64,000 nt of DNA from Candidatus Lutacidiplasma silvani (GCA_022750295.1 JAKIVZ010000002.1:1-64000); one strand, 5' to 3'; positions 34,931 through 46,376 are shown, counted from the stretch's first letter. The notes: a model not told the origin generated them from the letters alone. Program-made: numbers and translations.

Positions 34931-36229
34931 TTACGTCTGCGCTTCGGTCTCCCCGGCGAACTCACCGGAGAACGAAACGAACTGGGTGCGCCGGGCCGCG
35001 ATCGCCGAGGCATACACCTCGGCGGTGCGGTCGACCAGTTCCGCCCAATGGCGAACGGATCCGGGCGCGGTCGACCTGGGGGGCCGCGGGACGAATCGTC
35101 CCTCGGCGACAGTCCGGAGCGTCTCGGTCATCGCATGCGCGTCCCCCGGGGCGATGACTCGGCTGTGGGGGTACCCGTTCAACTGCCCCACGAGCGGGGG
35201 GAGGTCCGAGACCAGCACCGCTCGATTGTGCCCCATGGCCGAGGCGAGGGTGCCGCTGACCCCGGTGGCGCGGAGGTACGGGAGGACGACCAACGAGCTG
35301 GTGTGGAAGAGCGCCTGGGAGGTGGTTTCGTCCACGTACCCGGGGAATTGAACGTCGTCGGGACCGAGGCCCAGCCGGGTCGCCTCCGAGCGCAGCGTCG
35401 CGGCGTAATCGAAGTCGAGCCGGGGGTGGTTCGTCCCCGCCACGACCAAGCGCATCGCGCGGTCCGGCGAGGTCGCGCGGGCCCGCGCGAACGCCTCGAG
35501 GAGTAGCTCGACCCCCTTGTAGGGGGCCAGGAACCCGTAGTAGAGGATCGTGGGTCGAGGCGCCTCTCCAGGCGTCGGGCGGGCGACGGCGGACGAACGG
35601 GCCGCGGCCGGGTAGCCGGGAAGTTCGGTCACGACGACCTTCCCGCTCGGAAGGCCGTAATCGTCCACGAGGATCGACTGGATGGCGCGGCTTTGGACGA
35701 CAATCCGGTCGGCGGTTCGGGCTAAGAACCGGAGGATCGACTGGACCATGATCCGGGCCAGCCGCGGGGGGGTCCGGATGTGGTAGAGCCGGAGGGTTTC
35801 GGCCGTGAGGTCTCGCTTCGGGAGGACGTCAAACAGGGTCACGACGACGGGCCGGCTCCGTGCGAGCCGGGCGATCTGGGCCAGCGCCACCATCCCGGCG
35901 ACCCCCCCGCCATACATGGTGAACGAGTAGTTGATGTGAATCACGTCGGCGGAGTCGGAATAGGCCGCCCGGTACAGTTGTCGAAGGCCCGAGAGGGAGG
36001 GCGTCCAAACCGGGTCGATCTCGACGCCTGGTGCCGGCGCCGCGAGAGGGGGCGCACCAGAGACGACTTCCGACAAGACCCGTACGTCGAAGCCCCGCGC
36101 CGCGCACTGGGCCGAGAACACGGCGGCATACTCGGCGGGTCCGGTCCGAGAGGGGGGGTACGGGGAGACGAGCAGGAGCCGACGGCCCTGGTGAGGTCGG
36201 TCGACGCGCTGGAGGAGCGGGGGAGTCAT
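34931..36229 (-). CDS. GT4-family glycosyltransferase
   Basis: A 432-residue GT-B glycosyltransferase. It opens with L-L-V-S-P-Y-P-P-S-R-T-G-P-A-E-Y-A, has the hinge and donor domain starting near I-L-Y-Y-G-F-L-A-P-Y-K-G-V-E-L-L-L-E-A-F, and the nucleotide-sugar site around L-R-A-T-G-V-S-G-T-L-A-S-A-M-G-H-N. It would add a sugar to a cytoplasmic lipid-linked or protein-bound glycan. It is upstream of, and probably cotranscribed with, the giant GT-C-like gene. The 271 bases upstream hold no recognised gene. Confidence 0.88.
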   Translation of the reverse strand: MTPPLLQRVDRPHQGRRLLLVSPYPPSRTGPAEYAAVFSAQCAARGFDVRVLSEVVSGAPPLAAPAPGVEIDPVWTPSLSGLRQLYRAAYSDSADVIHINYSFTMYGGGVAGMVALAQIARLARSRPVVVTLFDVLPKRDLTAETLRLYHIRTPPRLARIMVQSILRFLARTADRIVVQSRAIQSILVDDYGLPSGKVVVTELPGYPAAARSSAVARPTPGEAPRPTILYYGFLAPYKGVELLLEAFARARATSPDRAMRLVVAGTNHPRLDFDYAATLRSEATRLGLGPDDVQFPGYVDETTSQALFHTSSLVVLPYLRATGVSGTLASAMGHNRAVLVSDLPPLVGQLNGYPHSRVIAPGDAHAMTETLRTVAEGRFVPRPPRSTAPGSVRHWAELVDRTAEVYASAIAARRTQFVSFSGEFAGETEAQT

Positions 36230-36482
36230 GGGGCACCGAGACCCAGGGCGGTGGGGGCGGGCGCTCGGCCGGTCGAATCAAGACTCCGCGAGTCGAGGGA
36301 CGCGGGGCCGAGGGCGAACTCTCGCGTCGCGGGACTGTCGGTCGTAACGAGACACCAGGTCGAACGACCCAAGTTACCCTACAAAATGCTGATGGAACAA
36401 CGGTCGAACCCGAGTGGGTCTGTCGCACGCCGAGAACCGACGGGCCCGCGAGCCCGTTCCAAGGTCCGGATGCGGCGCTGGG

Positions 36483-36508
36483 ACCCGCCAAGGCTTTGAA
36501 TCAAAACC
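36483..36508 (+). repeat. Left end of the TnpB element
   Basis: Direct repeat ACCCGCCAAGG (36483-36493), one base, then inverted repeat TTTGAATCAAAACC (36495-36508). The stop codon of tnpB (TGA on the minus strand, 36501-36503) lies inside the inverted repeat. The core TTTGAATCAAA is itself almost palindromic. Confidence 0.7.
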
Positions 36509-37850
36509 CCCCACCGTCTCGGGGGGCGACTTCGATCCTCCTTTCCCGTCCGCTCCGCCCGTGCGCCCCGGCGTGACCCGGGGAGTAGAGGAGCTTCATC
36601 GCATCCTTGGGAAGGGCGTCGGGGCTTAGCCAAAGGCCCCCAAGTCCTGAGTTCGACGGCCCTTTCGGGGCCTCCCGCAGGACGATTTGGCAGATGTTCA
36701 GCCCGGCGTTGAGCTGACGGTCGCACCGCCAGCCGCAACTCGCGCAGACGAACACCCGACCCACCCTGCTTCGGCGTTCCTTGATCTCGCCAAATCTCGG
36801 GCAGGTTTTCGACGTGTTGCGTGGGTTCACTTTGAGAACGGGGACCCCTTGCTCCTCCGCCTTGTACTCGAGTTGACGATGGAGCTCCCGCTGGGGCCAG
36901 GAGGAGAGGCGCCGACGCATTCGACGTCCGTGTCCTCCGCCCCGGGGAAGATGCAAGTCCTCGAGGGAGAGGGCCGCCCCGCGGGAGTTCGCTTGGGCCA
37001 CGAGCATCTTGGTGAGGAGGTGGAGTCGCTGGACGATCCGCCGATGCTCCCTCCGCCCTTCTCTTCCCAGAAGCTTTCGGCCGACCCGACGGTCGTGAGC
37101 CTTCTTTCGACCGAGCCTCCGTCGGCGGGCGAAGTGTCGGTGTTGGATTGTGGCGACGTCCGGGTACGGGACGACGAGCGGGGTCGTGGCGTCCGGTTCG
37201 AGGAGGACCCCATCGAGCGAGCGTTCGTTGGTGTCCAGGGCAAGGATGGCCTGAGGGGTGTAGGGCTCCGGGGTGTCCAGCTCGAGGACGAGGACAGCAC
37301 GGTTCGCGTTGAGGCGGAGCTGCTTGATCCGACGGTCGGCGAGAACGGAGCGATGCCAATCGGACTGCCGGAGGTCGAGTCCGGCCCACTCGCTGTTCCG
37401 TAGGGAGAGGCGGAGGTGTCCGGTGTCGGGGTTCAGGTGGAAGGTCGAATCGTCGGCGACGAGAAACGGGCTTCGGACGTAGGGGACGCGGGATCGGGCG
37501 CCCTTCCGAAGGCGGCGGCGGTGCCCTGCGTCGAGGGAGAGCGCGGTGTCCATGGGGGTGCGGGAGTGGACGCCGTTGACACGGAGTTCACGAGCGAGGC
37601 CTTGGGAGTACTTTGTGAGCGAGCCTTGGGCGGTGAGCCCCTGTTCGATTGCCTCACGGATTCCGCGATTGACCATCAATCGAAAGTCGGAGAGGAGGGC
37701 GAGGGCAGGATGGGGAAGGGGTCCGGCGAGATTGCAGACGAGGCTCCGACGCGCCAGCACGTGGCGAAGAAGGCGGGACGTTGGCCATCGGGCTTTACCG
37801 ACTGCCGAACGGTGGAACGTGCGGGAACTCTGAGGCGGGGCCGCCGTCAT
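36501..37850 (-). CDS. tnpB: TnpB-type RNA-guided nuclease/transposon protein
   Basis: About 449 residues from the ATG at 37850. RuvC-like catalytic residues are present: D206 (LALDTNE), E297 (LSLEDL) and D377 (RCDRQLNAGLNI). The C-terminal zinc ribbon is C350-P-R-F then C369-A-S-C372, so the partner of C350 is Phe353 where Cys is usual. TnpB proteins are ancestors of Cas12 and cut DNA under guidance of an RNA from the element end, but lack transposase activity. The open frame continues to 38042, through the right inverted repeat and the rRNA promoter, which cannot be the native start. Whether activity survives the lost cysteine is unknown. Confidence 0.88.
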   Translation of the reverse strand: MTAAPPQSSRTFHRSAVGKARWPTSRLLRHVLARRSLVCNLAGPLPHPALALLSDFRLMVNRGIREAIEQGLTAQGSLTKYSQGLARELRVNGVHSRTPMDTALSLDAGHRRRLRKGARSRVPYVRSPFLVADDSTFHLNPDTGHLRLSLRNSEWAGLDLRQSDWHRSVLADRRIKQLRLNANRAVLVLELDTPEPYTPQAILALDTNERSLDGVLLEPDATTPLVVPYPDVATIQHRHFARRRRLGRKKAHDRRVGRKLLGREGRREHRRIVQRLHLLTKMLVAQANSRGAALSLEDLHLPRGGGHGRRMRRRLSSWPQRELHRQLEYKAEEQGVPVLKVNPRNTSKTCPRFGEIKERRSRVGRVFVCASCGWRCDRQLNAGLNICQIVLREAPKGPSNSGLGGLWLSPDALPKDAMKLLYSPGHAGAHGRSGRERRIEVAPRDGGGF

Positions 37851-37873
37851 GTCGCCCGGCCGACACGGGTCTC

Positions 37874-37901
37874 GGTTTTGATTCAAAACAACCCGCCAAG
37901 G
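37874..37901 (+). repeat. Right end of the TnpB element
   Basis: Complement of the left inverted repeat (37874-37887), three bases, then the direct repeat ACCCGCCAAGG (37891-37901). The inverted repeat sits 24 bases upstream of the chosen tnpB ATG. Confidence 0.7.
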
Positions 37902-37905
37902 AGTC

Positions 37906-37915
37906 GTTAAATAAT
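37906..37915 (+). promoter_or_regulatory. Probable promoter (TATA box) of the 23S rRNA gene
   Basis: GTTAAATAAT is the best TATA-like sequence upstream of the 23S gene. It would place the transcription start near 37940, giving a leader of about 100 bases before the processing stem at 38040. The sequence is nearly symmetric and could also serve tnpB on the other strand. Confidence 0.5.
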
Positions 37916-38039
37916 CGGCGTAGGTCCAACCCGTTCGCTCGCGCCAAGCGGGCAATCGATGCACCCGTCGAGGCACACGCCTCGCCGGGGAAGGGCGAGG
38001 GTACCGTCGCCCCCTGGACGACGGACCGATGAAGCCAAT

Positions 38040-38075
38040 CACACGCGTTCTGGACGCTTGTCAAGTGCAATTAGT

Positions 38076-38082
<7 letters not shown>
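38040..38082 (+). repeat. 5' half of the 23S rRNA processing stem
   Basis: CACACGCGTTCTG (38040-38052) pairs perfectly with 41035-41047; TGTC plus AAGTGCAA (38059-38070) pairs with 41017-41028; GTAGCTG (38076-38082) pairs with 41001-41007. Between the first two helices, six bases on each side can form a short helix flanked by three-base bulges, resembling the bulge-helix-bulge cut by the archaeal splicing endonuclease. Confidence 0.7.
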
Positions 38083-41000
<2,918 letters not shown>

Positions 41001-41007
<7 letters not shown>

Positions 41008-41047
41008 GTCAACTGGTTGCACTTGGCAGTTAAACAGAACGCGTGTG
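41001..41047 (+). repeat. 3' half of the 23S rRNA processing stem
   Basis: Contains CAGCTAC (41001-41007), TTGCACTTGGCA (41017-41028) and CAGAACGCGTGTG (41035-41047), which pair with the segments described for 38040-38082. The outermost 13 pairs are perfect, so the whole 23S sequence would be looped out and excised. Confidence 0.7.
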
Positions 41048-41213
41048 GAACCCATTTTCCAGGGACCCTACTCCCGGGCCGACCGGCTCGCCCCCTCCGC
41101 ATCCTTTACGGTCGGCGCGGGAGTAGCGGGGCGTGCCCTCCCTTGGCGCTCCCGCAACGCATTGGCCCGTCGTGGCCTGGATCCGTCTCCGCCTCCCTCC
41201 GATGGAGGCGCCC

Positions 41214-41510
41214 ATGACGCTGGCCGGACCGCCGCTCCCGCCCGACCCTCCTCTGGACTTTCTTGAGAAGAACCCGGTCGCGACCGACCCACGGAAGCGG
41301 GCGTACGCGTACGAGGAGGAGCGGGGTGGGAATGTACTGCGGCTCGTCTGGGACGCGGACGACCCCGAATTCCTGGAGGCCGAGCTCCGCGCGCCACTTT
41401 ACAGCGGCCGACTCCCGAAGGAGCAGGTCGCGCCGTTCTGGGCGGCCGTCAAGAAGCTGATCGCGCCGCTCGGCCCATTGCCCGTCGACGGAGCGGATCC
41501 GCGGCCATGA
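41214..41510 (+). CDS. Small protein of unknown function
   Basis: About 98 residues from the ATG at 41214 (MTLAGPPLPPDPP); another ATG at 41202 (MEAPMTL) is possible. It has a Pro-rich N-terminus, an acidic/basic middle (KRAYAYEEERGGNVLRLVWDADDPEFLEAELRAP patterned as alternating strands and a helix) and a C-terminal helix with W and KK. No family is recognised. Its stop overlaps the start of the following surface-protein gene (ATGA), suggesting translational coupling. Codon use is like that of its neighbours, which supports its being real. It lies about 165 bases after the 23S gene. Confidence 0.6.
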   Translation: MTLAGPPLPPDPPLDFLEKNPVATDPRKRAYAYEEERGGNVLRLVWDADDPEFLEAELRAPLYSGRLPKEQVAPFWAAVKKLIAPLGPLPVDGADPRP

Positions 41511-44500
41511 ACGGATTGAGTGCCCGAGGCCGGACCGTCGGCTGCGCCGGGATCCTGGTTCTGCTGCTCTGCAGTCTCCTCGGATCCGTGGCCGCTCCCC
41601 CAGCGGCCGCGTCGACGGCGGCGCTCCCCCCACCGGGACCTATCCCCGCCGGTGTCGCGTCGACCCTCCCGGTCCACTCGATTGCGAACCCCCTGGTCCA
41701 CCCGGCCGGCCCGGGTTCGTCCATCGTCGACGGTGCCACGATCCTCGGCGAAGCGACGGTGATGAGCCAGCCGTCGACCGCCACCTACGACAGTGACGAC
41801 AACGACCTGTACGTGACGAACTTCGGGGCGCCCCTGCTCGGCGGCAACACGGTGAGTATCGTCGCCGACCGGAACGACACGGTCCTGGCGACCGTTCCCG
41901 TCGGGGACGACCCGCTCTTCTCCGTGTATGCGCCGAGCACCGGAAACGTCTACGTGCTCAACTTCGGGACGTCGAACAACCTCACTGTCTTGCACGGTCT
42001 CAAGATCATCAAGTGGATTCCGACCGGAGGCACCCCCGTGTCGGCGCTCTACGACCCGGACAACCAGTGGGTCTACGTCACGAATCAGGCCACCGGCAAC
42101 CTGACCGTGATCAACGGGACGACGACGGTCGGCTCCGTCCCCACCGGCTCGTACCCGGGTCTTGCGGCGTTCGACAATCAAACGGGGTGGGTGTACGTTC
42201 CGAACACCGGCACGAACAACGTCACCATCGTCAACGGCACCGCCGGCAGTGGCACCGCCACCGTGGCCACCGTCAACGTCGGCTCCGGACCGACGTCCGC
42301 GATCTACGATTCGGGCAACGGCTGGACGTACATTGCCAATCCCGGGTCGAACAACGTGACGGTCCTGAATCGGACCTCTGTCGTCGCGTCGGTCCCGGCG
42401 GGGGGCGCTCCGTCGTTCGGCGCCTACGACCCCCAGGATGGCTTCGTCTACGTCGCGGACGGCTCCTCGAACTCCGTCTCGATCCTGAACGGGACGTCGG
42501 TGGTCGGCAATGTCTCGGTCGGGGTCTTCCCTCAGACCGCCGCGTATGATCCGGCGGACGGATTGATCTACGTCGCGAACTGGGGCTCGGACACGGTCTC
42601 GGTCTTCAACGGCACGACCGTCGTCGCGACGATCGGGGTCGGGATCAATCCCCGCGCGTTCGGTTACGACCCCCACGTCCGGTCGATCTACGACCTCAAC
42701 TTCAACTCCAACAACTTGAGCCAGATCGGCACGCCCAGTCCCGCCTACCCGGTGACGTTCGCGGAGACCGGATTGCCGGGAGGGACGAACTGGACCGTCC
42801 AGCTGAATTCCACGGAGTATCCGACCAACGGGACGCAGATCGGCTTCCCCGAGGCGAACGGGACGTACAACTACACGATCTCGACGGTGCCGGGATTCAG
42901 CGCGGTCGTCTCGTCCGCGCAGGTGACCGTCACCGGGGGTCCCATCGTGGTCAACGTGACGTTCGAGAGCGCCTACCCGGTCACGTTCCATCAGTCCGGC
43001 CTCGCGCCGGAGACGTTCTGGTCGGTGGGGATCCGACCGGTCACGAACGGCACCCTGAACGCGACCCTCGAGCTTTGGGAGCCGAACGGGACGTACACCT
43101 ATCTCGTGACCCCGGTGGCGGGGTATGAGACCACTTGGAACGGGAGCGTCACCGTCGCCGGTGCCGCCCGCGAGGTCAACCTCACGTTCGTCGTCACCAC
43201 CTACCCCGTGACGTTCCAGGAGACGGGGCTCCCGAACGGGACCCTCTGGGGGTCGACGCTCGGGCCGTACGAGGCCAATTCGACGAACGCCTCGTTCGCG
43301 ATCGAGGCGCCGAACGGAACGTACGATTACGCGCTCGCCCCGGTCGCCGGCTTGGCCGGATCGCCGCCCCTGGGCCGGGTCAGCGTCACCGGCCAAGCGG
43401 TGGTCGTTCGCGTGGCGTTCGTTCCCGCCTACCCGGTCGAGTTCGTCGAGACCGGACTCCCCGCCGGGACGAATTGGACGACCACCCTGGGAACCGGTCC
43501 GGTCACGACCAACGCGTCGAGCGTTTCCGTCGCCCGGCCGAACGGCTCGTACTCGTTCTCCGTGTCGACGCCGGTGTTCCAATACATTCCCTCCACGCCC
43601 CACGGCTCGTTCAACGTCTCGGGGGCGGCGGTGGTCGTCAACGTCACTTTCGTCCCGCGAAGTTCGGTCGGTGGCGCCTTTTGGCTCCACTTCGACGAGA
43701 CCGGACTGCCCGGTGGGACAATCTGGAACGTGACCCTCGGCAACACGACCAACTCGAGTACCACTCCGTCGATCGGCTTCCTCGTCACGAACGCGTCGTA
43801 CCCGTTCTTCGACGCGGCGGCGGGGTACCTCGGAGACCCTTCCGCCGGAGTCGTCGTCGCGAACGGGGCGGCCAGCGTCGCGACGCCGATCCCCATCGCG
43901 TTCACCCGGACCCCGTCGCCGAAGGTCACGTTCTACCCCGTGACGTTCACCTCGGCCGGGCTCCCCGCTTCCGAAGCCTGGCAGGTCGCGATCGGCTCCA
44001 ACGTGTCCTCGGGCGTGACGACGAGCCTCCTGCTGAGTGAGCCGAACGGCACGTACTCCTACGCGGTCGACCCGGTCCCGGGATTCGTCGCCAACCTCAC
44101 GGGATCCGCGACGGTCGCCGGGGGGCCGGTCCTCGTCGTTGTCGACTTCCATCCGTTCCTGACGACCGTCGTGTTCCGGGAGACCGGACTCACGACCGGG
44201 GTCGGCTGGAACGTCACCCTTGGTTCCGTCGTGAATTCCTCGACGGGCTCGCTCGTGGACTTCGCCGTACCGAACGGCACGTACTCCTTCACGGTCGGGG
44301 GAGGCGGCGGTTCGGCCCCCCCGGGCGGCGGGACGGTCGTCGTGAACGGCACCGGCCCGACGATCGTGGAACTCCGGTTCGGTTCCGCGGGGAGCGGAGC
44401 GGGCACGGTGTTCGGGCTCTCTCCCCTCGAGGCGGTCGGTGTCGCGGTCCTCGTGGCCGTCGTGCTGGTCGTGGTCGGGACCTTGACCCCCACGGGCTCC

Positions 44501-44599
44501 AGTTCGACTCCGGAATCCGAGCCGGGGACTGCACGTCGGTCGGCGGAGGAGGACGAGCCAACGCCGCGCGACGAGCCCACCCCGCCCTCCGGAAGCTAG
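41507..44599 (+). CDS. Surface protein: YVTN propeller plus seven ESGLP-type repeats
   Basis: A 1030-residue exported protein. A signal peptide (about GCAGILVLLLCSLLGSVAAPPAAA) leads to a beta-propeller of about seven YVTN-like blades (recurring Y-D-x-x-x-x-x-[IV]-Y-V-x-N with N-x-V-[ST]-[IV]-x-N-G-T), then seven repeat units each opening with a form of F-x-E-T-G-L-P-x-G-T-x-W (one reads HQSGLAPETFW, another TSAGLPASEAW). A Gly-rich linker, a membrane helix (about LEAVGVAVLVAVVLVVVGTL) and an acidic tail end the protein. It is the same architecture as the protein at 9700-13329 and probably a paralog. Sequons are frequent. Confidence 0.87.
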   Translation: MNGLSARGRTVGCAGILVLLLCSLLGSVAAPPAAASTAALPPPGPIPAGVASTLPVHSIANPLVHPAGPGSSIVDGATILGEATVMSQPSTATYDSDDNDLYVTNFGAPLLGGNTVSIVADRNDTVLATVPVGDDPLFSVYAPSTGNVYVLNFGTSNNLTVLHGLKIIKWIPTGGTPVSALYDPDNQWVYVTNQATGNLTVINGTTTVGSVPTGSYPGLAAFDNQTGWVYVPNTGTNNVTIVNGTAGSGTATVATVNVGSGPTSAIYDSGNGWTYIANPGSNNVTVLNRTSVVASVPAGGAPSFGAYDPQDGFVYVADGSSNSVSILNGTSVVGNVSVGVFPQTAAYDPADGLIYVANWGSDTVSVFNGTTVVATIGVGINPRAFGYDPHVRSIYDLNFNSNNLSQIGTPSPAYPVTFAETGLPGGTNWTVQLNSTEYPTNGTQIGFPEANGTYNYTISTVPGFSAVVSSAQVTVTGGPIVVNVTFESAYPVTFHQSGLAPETFWSVGIRPVTNGTLNATLELWEPNGTYTYLVTPVAGYETTWNGSVTVAGAAREVNLTFVVTTYPVTFQETGLPNGTLWGSTLGPYEANSTNASFAIEAPNGTYDYALAPVAGLAGSPPLGRVSVTGQAVVVRVAFVPAYPVEFVETGLPAGTNWTTTLGTGPVTTNASSVSVARPNGSYSFSVSTPVFQYIPSTPHGSFNVSGAAVVVNVTFVPRSSVGGAFWLHFDETGLPGGTIWNVTLGNTTNSSTTPSIGFLVTNASYPFFDAAAGYLGDPSAGVVVANGAASVATPIPIAFTRTPSPKVTFYPVTFTSAGLPASEAWQVAIGSNVSSGVTTSLLLSEPNGTYSYAVDPVPGFVANLTGSATVAGGPVLVVVDFHPFLTTVVFRETGLTTGVGWNVTLGSVVNSSTGSLVDFAVPNGTYSFTVGGGGGSAPPGGGTVVVNGTGPTIVELRFGSAGSGAGTVFGLSPLEAVGVAVLVAVVLVVVGTLTPTGSSSTPESEPGTARRSAEEDEPTPRDEPTPPSGS

Positions 44600-44667
44600 G
44601 ACGATCGGCGGATCCCGCTGGACCGGCGGGCCGAAGCCCTTAGACGTACGGCCGGTTCCGTCGGGGC

Positions 44668-45426
44668 GTGATCCGCTCCACGTTCCTCCACCTCCCCGGG
44701 GTCGGCCCGGTGACCGAAGCGGAGCTCTGGCGCCAGGGGGTGCGGGATTGGCGAGAGGTGGACGGGTTGTCGCCCACGGCGGGGCTCGCCCCGGCCCGTC
44801 GGGAGCGGCTCCGCGTCGAGCTCCAGGCCAGCGAGCGGGCCCTTGCCGAACGGCGCGTCGACTACTTTGCCACCCGCCTCCCGGACGCGGAGCACTGGCG
44901 CCTGTATCCGTCGTTCCGGGCCGAGACCGCGTTCCTCGACATCGAGACGACGGGCCTCAGCCCGTACGAGGGGATCGTCACCGTCGTCAGCATCCACGGC
45001 GGGGGCCGGACCCGGACGTTCGTGGCCGACGAGGACCTCGAGGAGCTTCCCGCGTACCTGCGGAAGTTCCAGCTGCTTTCCACGTTCAACGGCTCCCTCT
45101 TCGACGTGCCATTCCTGGAGTACCGGTTCCCGGGGCTCGTCGTCCCACCGGTCCACATCGACCTCCGGTTCCTCCTCTACCGGCTCGGGTACTCCGGGGG
45201 GCTGAAGCGGATCGAGCAGACGCTCGGCCTCGGCGACCGGTCCGGCGTGGAGGGGATCCATGGGCTCGACGCCGTCCGGCTCTGGGAGGCGTTCCGGCGT
45301 GGGGACAACGACTCGCTGGCGCGACTCGTCCGCTACAATCGGGCCGACACGGTCAATCTCGAACCCCTCCTCGAATTCGCGGTCGGGAAGCTCTCCGAGC
45401 GCCTGTTGCCCCACGGCGGTGTCTAA
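44668..45426 (+). CDS. YprB-like RNase H-fold 3'-5' exonuclease
   Basis: A 252-residue protein. The exonuclease motif I is D91-I-E93-T-T-G-L; motif II is the S-T-F-N-G-S-L-F-D segment near 142-150, and motif III the Y-N-R-A-D-T-V-N-L near the C-terminus (D is catalytic). The N-terminal L-P-G-V-G-P-V-T-E-A-E-L-W resembles a helix-hairpin-helix, as in other archaeal members. It probably trims DNA or RNA 3' ends; the physiological substrate of the YprB family is not established. Start GTG. Its stop overlaps the end of the convergent methyltransferase gene by four bases. Confidence 0.83.
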   Translation: MIRSTFLHLPGVGPVTEAELWRQGVRDWREVDGLSPTAGLAPARRERLRVELQASERALAERRVDYFATRLPDAEHWRLYPSFRAETAFLDIETTGLSPYEGIVTVVSIHGGGRTRTFVADEDLEELPAYLRKFQLLSTFNGSLFDVPFLEYRFPGLVVPPVHIDLRFLLYRLGYSGGLKRIEQTLGLGDRSGVEGIHGLDAVRLWEAFRRGDNDSLARLVRYNRADTVNLEPLLEFAVGKLSERLLPHGGV

Positions 45427-46262
45427 GGGACCCCGCCGAGTTCGACCATCTGCGGCGGTAGGATGGCGGGCGCGTCCGGAACGGGTTTCGCCTCCCGGAT
45501 CCGGCGTTCGGCGAGCGTGCAGTACTCGAGGGAGGAGTCGACGCTGACGTAGTGCCGCCCGTTGCGGCGCGCGACGGCGCCGACGGTCCCCGTTCCCCCG
45601 AACATGTCGAGCACGGTATTCCCCCGGTAACTGTAGAATTTCACCAGCCGCTCGATGAGCGCCTCCGGGAACGGGGCCGGGTGGCCGCGGCGGGTCCGTT
45701 CCGGGGGGATCGCCCAGAACCCGTCGGAGATCGTCTGGAACTCGGGGCCGGTGATGTCGATGTCCTCCTTCCGTCCCGGCAACTTCCACTGTCCTTTCGA
45801 GAACACGAGAACGTACTCCCACGACGGAATGATGTGGGGGTTGGATGGGCTCTTCCAACTCCCCCACGCCGTGCGGCGGCCCATCGTCTGCTTGTACCAG
45901 ATCACCTCGGTCCGCATGATGTAGCCGAGCGCGCGCAGGTCGTGGGTCAGGTCGTGGTGGATCGGCCGGAACGCCTTGATCGAGGTGGGGGCGACGTTGA
46001 GCGCGAAGCGACCCCCATCGACCAGGACGCGGGCGAGGTCGCGCCAGACGTCCTTCAGCCATCCGAGGTATTCGGCGTGCGCCCGGTCGTCGGAGTACCC
46101 GGCGTACGGGAGACGCAGGTTGTAGGGAGGCGACGTCACGGCGAGATGCACCGAACGGGCGGGGAGGCGTCGGAGCGCCGCTTGGGCATCGCCGTGCACG
46201 ACGATGTCGACCCCAAGCGACGGGGGGGACACCGCCTTGGCCCGGACTCCTTGCGACCCCAC
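45423..46262 (-). CDS. DNA methyltransferase, beta class (N4-cytosine or N6-adenine)
   Basis: A 279-residue enzyme. The catalytic motif T-S-P-P-Y (residues 43-47) comes before the S-adenosylmethionine motif D-M-F-G-G-T-G-T (near 220), the beta-class order; S-P-P-Y often marks N4-cytosine methylation. The central target-recognition part includes WGSWKSPSNPHIIPSWEY. No restriction endonuclease gene adjoins it, so it is an orphan methyltransferase, possibly epigenetic. GTG start at 46262; the TATA-like CTATTC lies about 40 bases upstream. Confidence 0.9.
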   Translation of the reverse strand: MGSQGVRAKAVSPPSLGVDIVVHGDAQAALRRLPARSVHLAVTSPPYNLRLPYAGYSDDRAHAEYLGWLKDVWRDLARVLVDGGRFALNVAPTSIKAFRPIHHDLTHDLRALGYIMRTEVIWYKQTMGRRTAWGSWKSPSNPHIIPSWEYVLVFSKGQWKLPGRKEDIDITGPEFQTISDGFWAIPPERTRRGHPAPFPEALIERLVKFYSYRGNTVLDMFGGTGTVGAVARRNGRHYVSVDSSLEYCTLAERRIREAKPVPDAPAILPPQMVELGGVP

Positions 46263-46376
46263 CTCACGAACCTGCCCTCCCCGAACGCCGTTCCGGGGGA
46301 ATAGCGATTCCGGTCGCCGCTCGGCGACGGTCGCCGACGGGGGCCGTCCTCGGTGAGCCGGGGAAGTTCCGGGAAC

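Larger units (their letters stand above)
36483..37901 (-). mobile_element. TnpB element with terminal inverted repeats and flanking direct repeats
   Basis: A unit of about 1.4 kb. The ends are perfect 14-base inverted repeats, TTTGAATCAAAACC at 36495-36508 and its complement at 37874-37887, and outside them lies the 11-base direct repeat ACCCGCCAAGG at 36483-36493 and 37891-37901. Inside is a single tnpB gene; no tnpA or DDE transposase is present, so the element is not autonomous by itself. IS200/IS605 elements normally lack terminal inverted repeats and make no target duplication, so this layout is unexpected. The right boundary is five bases from the TATA box of the 23S rRNA gene. Confidence 0.65.

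Noticed and set aside
37851-38042. TnpB start at 38042
   Set aside because: It would read through the right inverted repeat, the rRNA promoter and the leader of the 23S gene.
41048-41201. A 5S rRNA or tRNA after the 23S gene
   Set aside because: No 5S-like or cloverleaf sequence is visible after the processing stem.
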